A DNA stretch of 7,462 bases, taken from positions 1 to 7,462 of the forward strand of contig CAMYVI010000124.1 of the NCBI GenBank assembly GCA_947302185.1. Reading direction: 5' to 3'. Below, piece by piece: positions 1 to 6,600 of the stretch. Origin of the DNA: an uncultured Lachnospiraceae bacterium (GTDB lineage Bacteria > Bacillota_A > Clostridia > Lachnospirales > Lachnospiraceae). The notes beneath the pieces are model-generated. The model searched no databases and was not told where the DNA came from. It was given only the letters and a program-made list of their open reading frames with translations. Made by a program: the position numbers and the translations under genes. Numbering within the stretch: the stretch's first letter is position 1; every line of letters starts with the position of its first letter.

Positions 1-6
1 GTTCAT
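1..6 (-). CDS. Start of a minus-strand gene running off the left edge (partial)
   Basis: Only the first two codons (ATG AAC, Met-Asn) are inside the window, so the product cannot be named. The call rests on a strong ribosome-binding site, AAAGGAG on the minus strand at 14-20, seven bases before the ATG at 4-6. A second ATG at 11-13 overlaps that site and is too close to be used. The gene lies downstream of the L,D-transpeptidase on the same strand, about 96 bp away with no visible terminator between them, so the two may share a transcript. This is an inference from very little sequence. Confidence 0.45.
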
Positions 7-30
7 GGGTCATCTCCTTTATATGGTGTG

Positions 31-94
31 ATGAGACTGAGCTGTACTTTGATATAATGAGACCGGGCTGTGCTGTGGTACGATGAGGCCGGGC
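31..94. repeat. Imperfect 26-bp tandem repeat, about 2.5 copies
   Basis: Units begin at 31, 57 and 83, each with ATGAG(A/G)C followed by (C/T)G(G/A)GC. The first two units are full 26-mers; the third matches only for about 12 bases (83-94) before diverging into the end of the L,D-transpeptidase gene. The repeats fill most of the gap between that gene and the minus-strand gene starting at position 6. They form no strong hairpin and carry no T-run, so they do not look like a terminator. Possible roles are a protein-binding array or simple slippage duplication; the sequence does not decide. Confidence 0.6.
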
Positions 95-102
95 ATACGT
101 GA

Positions 103-1581
103 TTAATAAATAATTACCGGCGTTGCCGTATTGATCTGATCCCAGAGTTCTTCCATTTTTGAAGTCGGCGTATTCACGCAGCCGTGAGAGCCGTCTTCGA
201 GATAAATGCTTCCGCCGAATGAATCGCGCCACCATGCATCGTGAATTGCGCAGCCTGTCCAGTCAAATGCCATAAAATATGAACATGTCTGAGAGCCGTA
301 ACTTCCCGACATAGTGTGATCACGGAGTTTGCTCAGGATACAGAATACTCCGGTGGGCGTCTGTCTGTCCGGATCGGAAGCCATTCCGGTGACGATATCC
401 GAGTCAAATACCGGAGTGTAGTCTTTGTATAACCACATATGCTGCTCGGCGATACTGATTTCCATGTATGTGCCGCCGATGTCGCCGTTCTCCTGATTTC
501 TTGTGAGCGCATTGACACGCCATTTAGCGGCAATTGTCTGAGTCTCGCCTGACATGAGAGCGTTCTGCAGGCGTGTGACCGTGTCCGCCGTATTGATCCA
601 GAAACCGTAGGTATCGCGATCGCTTCCGCCGACGGTGATGGTCTCTCCGTTGTGATTGACAAATTGCCGGTGCATCTGGTACGTTTCGTACTTCTTGCCG
701 ATTTCATCTACGTACTGAGTCATGGCTGCTTCATCCCATGTGAACTGCGTACCGTCCCAGCCGAACCAGGGCCCGAATGTGTTCCAGTCCACAGTCTCCG
801 AAGCCGCCGTCAGGTCAATAGTGACGACCGTGTTCCGAATATGCTCGGACTGCTCCATCAGTGACGTGAGCTGGGGGTCGTCAATCTTGACAGCCGGTTT
901 GATATAACAGTCGGACTTGACAAGATCGGCGGAGAATTTTTCCTCGGCGAGCGCTCCCGAGATCGTCTCGGCGACTTTTGCCGGATCCAGCTTGTTGCCG
1001 GTAATTTCCGGAACTATTGCAAAACCGTCTTCGGTTCTCGTAAAGTACGCATTCTGAGGTTCCACGACGCCTTCACCGCTGACGAGCTTAAGAGCGTTCA
1101 CAGCAGCGTTTATTTTCTCGGGGTCATAGGTCACGGTGACTTTGTCTTCATATGCTCTGTCCTGGCTGATCGCTGCCGGCCACATTTTCAGCGCGTCCTT
1201 GTCGAGGAATTCAGCCGGATCCTTTTCAAGCGTTACATCCTTTACGATGTCGTTGAGCTTAACTGTTTCTTTTGCTTTATCAAGTCCGTTCAGGGTAAAG
1301 ACGCCTTTTCGGTTGTCTGCAATTGTAAATTCCGTGAATTCTTCCGGCGTCATGCCCGAGGCATCATTGCCGTTGATCGTAGTGCCCGGAAGAAAGATGC
1401 CGTCGTACTTGTCGAATCCATCTTTGTACCATTTGACGGCTTTCTCCGTTGCGGAGACGGCGACGAGGGAAGCCGCGTATTTGCTCTGAACTCCCTGTGA
1501 GTACAGGTAAAAAGTGCCGCCCGCGCCGGCTGCCGCAAGGAGCAGGATCGTGGCGAGGGGGATTGCTATCTGTTTTTTCAT
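103..1581 (-). CDS. Membrane-anchored L,D-transpeptidase (YkuD domain) with PG_binding_4-like region
   Basis: Predicted 492-residue cell-wall enzyme that would form 3-3 peptidoglycan crosslinks, or attach proteins to the wall, on the outer face of the membrane. Residues 5-28 (IAIPLATILLLAAAGAGG and on) form a single N-terminal membrane anchor. Residues about 35-55 carry the FLPGTTINGNDASGMT-like stretch common at the start of VanW/PG_binding_4 proteins, and a PG_binding_4-like region follows (VEPQNAYFTRTEDGF, then EITGNKLD). The C-terminal YkuD domain holds the catalytic signature: His447 (AIHDAWW) and SHGCVN with His466 and nucleophile Cys468. All key residues are present and the gene is intact. 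The start chosen is the ATG at 1579-1581, with AAAGGA at 1589-1594 on the minus strand seven bases upstream. It puts the hydrophobic anchor directly at the N-terminus. A longer frame to 1656 would add 25 polar, Arg-rich residues with no good ribosome site. It is transcribed divergently from the cvfB-like gene. The family is well supported; the exact substrate is not. Confidence 0.93.
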   Translation of the reverse strand: MKKQIAIPLATILLLAAAGAGGTFYLYSQGVQSKYAASLVAVSATEKAVKWYKDGFDKYDGIFLPGTTINGNDASGMTPEEFTEFTIADNRKGVFTLNGLDKAKETVKLNDIVKDVTLEKDPAEFLDKDALKMWPAAISQDRAYEDKVTVTYDPEKINAAVNALKLVSGEGVVEPQNAYFTRTEDGFAIVPEITGNKLDPAKVAETISGALAEEKFSADLVKSDCYIKPAVKIDDPQLTSLMEQSEHIRNTVVTIDLTAASETVDWNTFGPWFGWDGTQFTWDEAAMTQYVDEIGKKYETYQMHRQFVNHNGETITVGGSDRDTYGFWINTADTVTRLQNALMSGETQTIAAKWRVNALTRNQENGDIGGTYMEISIAEQHMWLYKDYTPVFDSDIVTGMASDPDRQTPTGVFCILSKLRDHTMSGSYGSQTCSYFMAFDWTGCAIHDAWWRDSFGGSIYLEDGSHGCVNTPTSKMEELWDQINTATPVIIY

Positions 1582-1680
1582 ATATAAATCCTTTCGTGTA
1601 CGTGTGCGTAAATGCAGAACGTGAGATTTAGCGGATGAGGCACGCACAGCAGGCATTCTGCCGTATTAATCATAGTATTA

Positions 1681-1709
1681 ACTGTAATCCATTATGTACT
1701 ATATTGCAA
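1681..1709 (-). promoter_or_regulatory. Possible sigma-A promoter for the L,D-transpeptidase
   Basis: On the minus strand TTGCAA (1704-1709) is followed after 17 bases by TACAGT (1681-1686), each matching four of six consensus positions. It would give a leader of roughly 100 bases. The surrounding sequence is AT-rich and offers other weak -10-like boxes (for example CATAAT at 1691-1696), so the exact site is uncertain. Confidence 0.25.
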
Positions 1710-1798
1710 AGGAAAAAAATATGAAATCTGTGTGACCGCAACTATGCGGATGCTGCGAAAAAGGCTGAGATTTATGCCGGATTTGTGAGACGAAATAC

Positions 1799-1824
1799 GG
1801 CTGCCTGTGAAAAAACAGGTTGCC
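1799..1824. repeat. Inverted repeat overlapping the cvfB -35 box
   Basis: GGCTGCCTGT (1799-1808) and ACAGGTTGCC (1815-1824) can pair over ten positions, with one T-T mismatch and one G-T pair, around an A-rich six-base loop. The right arm overlaps the -35 hexamer at 1820-1825. Neither strand has a T-run directly after it, so it is not an intrinsic terminator. It could be an operator for a dimeric regulator or a chance hairpin. Confidence 0.4.
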
Positions 1825-1849
1825 ATTCATATGACAAATACGCTATGAT
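1820..1849 (+). promoter_or_regulatory. Sigma-A-type promoter for the cvfB-like gene
   Basis: TTGCCA at 1820-1825 and TATGAT at 1844-1849 each match five of six consensus bases with an 18-base spacer. Transcription would begin near 1856 and leave a leader of about 35 bases containing the AGAGGGA ribosome site at 1878-1884. It likely drives both the cvfB-like gene and the membrane gene after it. Confidence 0.6.
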
Positions 1850-1890
1850 AAAAAACTGTAAGATACTTGAAAAGTATAGAGGGAATAAGT

Positions 1891-2733
1891 ATGATTGAAT
1901 TGGGACAGATGCAGAAGCTATTTGTCATCAAAGAAGAATCGTTCGGCGTATACGTCGGCGAGACCCCGGATGCGGGTTATGACGAAAGAGTACTGCTTCC
2001 GAGGAAGCAGGTGCCGGAGAACTGTAAGGCAGGCGATGAGCTTCTGGTGTTCATTTACAGAGACTCGCAGGATCGAATGATTGCGACCATGACAAAGCCG
2101 AAGATTTTGCTGCATACCGTAGCAAAGCTGAATGTGCGTCAGGTAAACAGGATCGGTGCTTTCCTTGATTGGGGACTTGAGAAGGATCTCCTGCTTCCTT
2201 ATCATGAGCAGACGAGGCGTGTTGCCGCAGGCGAGCAGGTCCTGGCGGCGCTCTATGTTGATAAGAGCGGCAGACTGGCAGCGACAATGAAGATTTATCC
2301 GTATCTGCGGCAGGATTCTCCTTACGTGATCGGGGATACCGTTACCGGAACAGTTTATCAGGTGGCGCCGAATTTCGGCGTGTTCGTTGCAGTCGACGGC
2401 AAATATTCCGGCATGATTCCGAAGAGGGAGGCGCCGGAGGGATTTGCACCCGGCGATGTTGTGGAACTCAGAGTGACCAATGTCAAGGAAGACGGAAAGC
2501 TGGATCTGTCCGCGCACAAGAAGGCGTATCAGCAGATGGATGAGGACGCGGAGGCAGTATTTGCAGTAATCCATGAGGATTATGAAGGCGAGCTGCCGTT
2601 CGATGACAAAGCCGATCCGGAGAGGATCCGCGAGGTATTCGGCCTGTCCAAAGCCGCTTTCAAGCGGGCGGTCGGACGGCTCTATAAGGAGCGGAAGATT
2701 CGTATCGAGGGCGGCAGGATTCTGGAGTGCTGA
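1891..2733 (+). CDS. cvfB: CvfB/YitL-family S1 RNA-binding protein
   Basis: Predicted cytoplasmic RNA-binding protein of 280 residues, about the usual size for CvfB (conserved virulence factor B; YitL in Bacillus). It has three S1-type OB folds: about residues 1-65, a central one about 68-138 containing IGAFLDWGLEKDLLLPYHEQ, and a third about 145-211 (GTVYQVAPNFGVFVAVDGKYSGMIP read across its strands). A C-terminal winged helix (about 215-280) ends in FGLSKAAFKRAVGRLYKERK, followed by IRIEGG, typical of the family. CvfB proteins are linked to post-transcriptional control of virulence and exoprotein genes in Staphylococcus; the target here is unknown. The start is the ATG at 1891, six bases after AGAGGGA. 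An upstream in-frame TTG at 1867 would precede the ribosome site and is rejected. The gene ends in tandem stops TGA-TAA. The membrane gene follows after 27 bases, so co-transcription is likely. Confidence 0.88.
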   Translation: MIELGQMQKLFVIKEESFGVYVGETPDAGYDERVLLPRKQVPENCKAGDELLVFIYRDSQDRMIATMTKPKILLHTVAKLNVRQVNRIGAFLDWGLEKDLLLPYHEQTRRVAAGEQVLAALYVDKSGRLAATMKIYPYLRQDSPYVIGDTVTGTVYQVAPNFGVFVAVDGKYSGMIPKREAPEGFAPGDVVELRVTNVKEDGKLDLSAHKKAYQQMDEDAEAVFAVIHEDYEGELPFDDKADPERIREVFGLSKAAFKRAVGRLYKERKIRIEGGRILEC

Positions 2734-2760
2734 TAAAAGAAAGGGCAGGAGGAAATTGTG

Positions 2761-3405
2761 ATGGAAGGTCTGAAACAGAAGCTGGTGGATTATGCATCAT
2801 CGGTAGTGCCGAATATGGGAACGGCGACAACGATTGCTATTATTGCTTCTATATTGATAGCTTTGCTATATTGCTTTTTCGGGTATAAGCTTCTCAGGCT
2901 TCATATCAGTTTTGTGATGTTTTTCATCGGAGGGATGATCGGATATGTAATCGGCGTGATGCTCGGGCTTGATCAGAAGTTCATACTCGCGCTGATAGTT
3001 GTGCTGGCGCTGCTTTTCGCGATAGCCGGATTTTTCTTTTATAAGGTCGGAATATTTGTGTTGATAGCGTTGCTTATCGGGATTGCATCTTACGGATTCC
3101 TCAGCGATGTATTCAAAACGAAATTCCTGCTGGTCGGATGTATCGTGGTGTCGATACTGTTCGCGCTTCTGGCTTGTTTCTTCGTGAGACCGGTGGTCAT
3201 CATCATGACATCGCTGTCCGGCGGGCTTCTTGTGGCAAATAATCTGATTGATCATTTCCTTACGCAGGTCGCGCTGCTCAATACGCCGAGGACGACGGAG
3301 TATATTGTGCTTGGGTTTGCGGCACTGCTTGCGATCGGCGGAATGATTTTCCAGTTCAGGACGACGGAGAATTATGAGGAGAGAAGAACCCGCAGGAGGA
3401 GATAA
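2761..3405 (+). CDS. Seven-helix membrane protein, TMEM198/DUF4203-like
   Basis: A 214-residue integral membrane protein of unknown function. Seven hydrophobic segments can be read at about residues 22-41, 49-69, 74-93, 95-113, 121-141, 145-163 and 181-199. The small-residue pattern FFIGGMIGYVIGVMLG in helix 2 and SLSGGLLVANNLI in helix 6 resemble the TM7SF3/TMEM198-like (DUF4203) family, whose bacterial role is not established. The C-terminus is short and very basic (ERRTRRRR), suggesting a cytoplasmic end. The ATG at 2761 is preferred over the GTG directly before it (2758), because AGGAGG at 2747-2752 is then eight bases away rather than five; either would change only one residue. It follows the cvfB-like gene by 27 bases and is ended by the terminator at 3421-3445. 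Family assignment is moderate; the membrane topology is visible in the sequence. Confidence 0.82.
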   Translation: MEGLKQKLVDYASSVVPNMGTATTIAIIASILIALLYCFFGYKLLRLHISFVMFFIGGMIGYVIGVMLGLDQKFILALIVVLALLFAIAGFFFYKVGIFVLIALLIGIASYGFLSDVFKTKFLLVGCIVVSILFALLACFFVRPVVIIMTSLSGGLLVANNLIDHFLTQVALLNTPRTTEYIVLGFAALLAIGGMIFQFRTTENYEERRTRRRR

Positions 3406-3420
3406 AGAGAGAGTTGTTTG

Positions 3421-3445
3421 GGCGCTGCGTATGCGGCGCCTTTTT
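3421..3445 (+). terminator. Intrinsic terminator of the cvfB-membrane gene pair
   Basis: GGCGCTGC (3421-3428), loop GTAT, and GCGGCGCC (3433-3440) form an 8-bp GC-rich stem with one T-G pair, followed immediately by TTTTT (3441-3445). It lies 15 bases after the membrane gene's stop codon. Confidence 0.9.
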
Positions 3446-3461
3446 GTGTGCAATCGTGCGC

Positions 3462-3524
3462 AGTCGGAGACCAAACGGGGACGGTTCTTAATAGTCAAGA
3501 ACCGTCCCCGTTTGGTCTCCGACT
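3462..3524. repeat. Perfect palindromic element, 28-bp arms, 7-base loop (copy 1)
   Basis: The arms 3462-3489 and 3497-3524 are exact reverse complements around AATAGTC. The inner part of the left arm is the core GGGGACGGTTCTT (3477-3489), shared with the element after dnaE; the outer part (AGTCGGAGACCAAAC) is not shared. A smaller hairpin GGTCC-CCGATA-GGACC (3525-3540) abuts the right arm. No T-run follows, and a good terminator already sits just upstream, so transcription termination is not the obvious role. The form (palindrome, intergenic, more than one copy) suits a REP- or MITE-like sequence moved by an enzyme encoded elsewhere; no transposase or target-site duplication is seen here. 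Confidence 0.85.
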
Positions 3525-3560
3525 GGTCCCCGATAGGACCCCCATGAATCAAAATCGCAG

Positions 3561-3590
3561 TTGTCCCTGCCCAAGATGCAGTTGTATAAT
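3561..3590 (+). promoter_or_regulatory. Probable dnaE promoter
   Basis: A perfect TATAAT at 3585-3590 has TTGTCC at 3561-3566 (four of six matches to TTGACA) with an 18-base spacer. Transcription would start near 3597, leaving a leader of about 42 bases with AAAGGAGG at 3627-3634. An 8-base direct repeat GCAGTTGT occurs at 3557-3564 and 3578-3585, exactly 21 bases apart, overlapping both boxes. Confidence 0.55.
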
Positions 3591-3638
3591 GGACAGACAG
3601 GCAATCGCTCATAGAACGGAACTAAGAAAGGAGGCCCC

Positions 3639-6600
3639 ATGCCCTTCACGCACCTGCACGTCCACACGGAATACTCACTCCTCGACGGCTCGAACAAAAT
3701 CAAAGAATATGTCGCTCAGGTCAAAAAGCTGGGCATGGACAGCGCCGCCATCACCGATCACGGCGTTATGTACGGCTGCATCGACTTCTACAAAGAGTGC
3801 CGAAATCAGGGAATTCGTCCCATTCTGGGCTGCGAAGTCTACGTCGCGCCGGGCAGCCGCTTCGACCGCGACCCGCAGACGAAAGGTGACCGCTACTATC
3901 ATCTCGTCCTGCTCGCGGAAAACAACACCGGCTATGACAACCTCATGAAAATCGTATCTGCCGGTTTCGTAGACGGCTTTTACTACAAGCCGCGCGTCGA
4001 CAAGGAAATCCTGCGCAAGTACCATGAGGGCATCATCGCTCTGTCAGCTTGCCTTGCCGGCGAGATTCCGAAGGCGATCGGCCGCGGCGACTATGAAGGA
4101 GCGAAGCGCATAGCACACGAGTACCGGGACATCTTCGGCGAGAACAACTTTTTCCTCGAACTCCAGGACCATGGAATCCCGGAGCAGAAGCACGTCAACC
4201 GACAGCTCGTCCGTCTCCACGATGAGGAGGGTTACCCGCTCGTCTGCACCAACGACTGCCACTACACCTACAAGGAAGATGTAGACTCTCACGATATCCT
4301 TCTCTGTCTCCAGACCGGTAAGAAGGTCTCCGATGAGGACCGCCTCCGCTACGAGGGAGGCCAATATTACGTCAAATCGCCCGAGGAGATGGGGCAGCTC
4401 TTCCGCTTTGTGCCGGAAGCAATTGAAAATTCAGAGAAAATAGCAGCGCGCTGCAATGTCACGATCACGTTCGGCGAGCGCAAACTGCCCAAATATGAAG
4501 TCCCGGAAGGCTATGATGCCTGGACGTATCTCAACAAATTATGCCGCGACGGTCTCGCGGAACGCTATCATCCGATTACTCGGGAAATTGAAAGCCGCCT
4601 CGAATATGAGCTCGGCACGATCCGGGACATGGGCTTTGTCGACTATTTTCTGATTGTGTGGGACTATGTCAAATTTGCCAAAGACCACGATATCATCGTC
4701 GGACCCGGCCGAGGCTCGGCCGCCGGATCCGTCGTCTCCTACACTCTCGGAATCACGGATCTTGATCCGCTCAAATACAGCCTGATCTTTGAGCGCTTCC
4801 TGAATCCCGAACGTGTGACCATGCCCGATATCGACATGGATTTCTGTTTCGAGAGAAGGCAGGAAGTCATCGATTACGTCGTCAGGAAATACGGCCGCGA
4901 ATGCGTCGTACAGATCGTCACATTCGGCACCATGGCTGCACGCGGAGTCATCCGCGATGTGGCCCGCGTTCTCGATTTTCCGTACGCGGAAGCCGATACG
5001 ATTGCGAAAATGGTTCCCCGCGAACTCAACATTACGCTCGATAAGGCTCTCGAAATGAACCCTGAGCTCCGCGAGAAATACGAGCAGGATGAGCGCGTCC
5101 GCTACCTGATCGACATGGCGAAGAGACTCGAGGGTCTTCCGCGCAATACTTCCATGCACGCCGCGGGTGTAGTCATTTCCGGAAAGCCGGTCGTCGAGTA
5201 TGTGCCGCTCTCCCGCGCTCAGGACGGGTCGATCACGACCCAGTACACCATGACAACGCTGGAAGAACTCGGCCTGCTCAAGATGGACTTCCTGGGACTC
5301 AGGACCCTGACGGTCATTCAGAATGCGGTGAATCTGGTCAATGACAGAATTTGCAGAGAGGGCGGAGTCTGCGGCACATCTGTAAATGCAGCCGCAGCAG
5401 GCAAAAACGCAGCTGCCTCAGGTATAAACGCAGCCGCAGCAGGCAAAAACGCAGCTGCCTCAGGTATAAACGCAGCCGCAGCAGGCAAAAACGCAGTTGC
5501 ACCATGTGCAAATATTGCCCCAACAGGTACAAATGCAGCCGGACAGAAGGCAAATGGCATTTTCATCCCTGTCGACCGCAACCGCAAGCCGAACGAGCCC
5601 CTTGACCTCAGTAAAGTCGATTACAATGACCCGGCTGTCATGGATATGATCGGAAAGGGCCGCTGCGAAGGCGTATTTCAGCTCGAGAGCGCCGGCATGA
5701 AGTCCTTTATGAAGCAGCTGAAGCCCCACTCGCTCGAGGATATTATCGCAGGAATCGCACTCTACCGGCCGGGTCCGATGGACTTCATTCCGAAATATAT
5801 AAAAGGGAAAGAGCATCCCGACACAGTCACTTACGAGTGCGAGGAAGTGCGTCCGATTCTCGAGCCTACCTACGGCTGCATCGTCTACCAGGAGCAGGTC
5901 ATGCAGATCGTCCGCGATCTGGGCGGCTACAGTATGGGCCGGTCTGACCTTGTGCGACGGGCAATGTCCAAGAAAAAGGCATCCGTCATGGAGAAAGAGC
6001 GCCGCAACTTCGTCTACGGAAATCCGGAGGAAAATGTTCCGGGCTGCCTCGCGAACGGCATCTCCGAGAAAGTGGCCAACAAGATATTCGACGAGATGAC
6101 GGATTTTGCAAATTACGCTTTCAACAAGAGCCACGCAGCCGCCTACGCAGTCGTCTCTTTCCAGACAGCTTACTTAAAATATTATCATCCTGTTGAATTC
6201 ATGGCCGCGCTTATGACTTCGGTCATCGACAACTCAGACAAATGCTCCGAGTACATTATGCACTGCCGCGAAATGAAAATCGATATTCTGCCTCCGTCCA
6301 TCAACTCCGGCTACGGTCCGTTCACTACTGACGGCGGTGCGATCCGTTACGGTATGTATGCGATCAAGAGTATCGGCAGGGGCGTTATCGACATGATCGT
6401 TCGGGAGAGAGAGGAGAGGGGACCATTTGAATCCATAAAGGATTTCATCGAGCGCACATACGGCAAAGATATGAACAAGAGGGCTATCGAGAACCTCATT
6501 AAGGCCGGCGCTGCCGACTGCCTCGAGGGGACCCGCAAGCAGCTCATTCAGGTCTACGCAAGGGTACTTGACTCCGTCGCCTCCGAGAGTAAGGAGAAAA

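Larger units (their letters stand above)
1582..1890. other. Divergent intergenic region, 309 bp
   Basis: No convincing gene lies here. It holds the ribosome site and probable promoter of the minus-strand L,D-transpeptidase (1589-1709), a 5-bp hairpin CCGCA-ACTA-TGCGG at 1736-1749, and a 10-bp imperfect inverted repeat at 1799-1824. It also holds the promoter and ribosome site (AGAGGGA, 1878-1884) of the cvfB-like gene. The stretch 1720-1800 carries only a 14-codon frame without a ribosome site and is treated as non-coding. Confidence 0.7.

Noticed and set aside
53..58. TATAAT as a promoter -10 box
   Set aside because: No acceptable -35 lies 16-18 bases upstream on the plus strand, it would read antisense into the transpeptidase gene, and the hexamer spans the join of two repeat units.
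31..94. A small CRISPR array
   Set aside because: The units are directly adjacent without spacers, are imperfect, and no cas gene is present.
1582..1656. 25-residue N-terminal extension of the L,D-transpeptidase
   Set aside because: It would put a polar, basic stretch before the membrane anchor and ignores the AAAGGA site placed correctly for the ATG at 1581.
1745..1789. 14-codon frame in the divergent region starting at an ATG near 1744
   Set aside because: No ribosome site, basic composition of no recognisable type, and it lies upstream of the promoter that serves the region.
3418..3948. 176-codon plus-strand frame spanning the palindrome and the dnaE start
   Set aside because: It starts at a TTG with no ribosome site, reads through the terminator and palindrome, and is out of frame with the certain dnaE N-terminus; its Arg/Ser/Thr-rich product resembles nothing.
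5318..5587. Ala/Pro-rich repetitive minus-strand frame opposite the dnaE repeat
   Set aside because: Its repeats are simply the reverse reading of the 42-bp dnaE units; the plus-strand frame is continuous with conserved polymerase on both sides.
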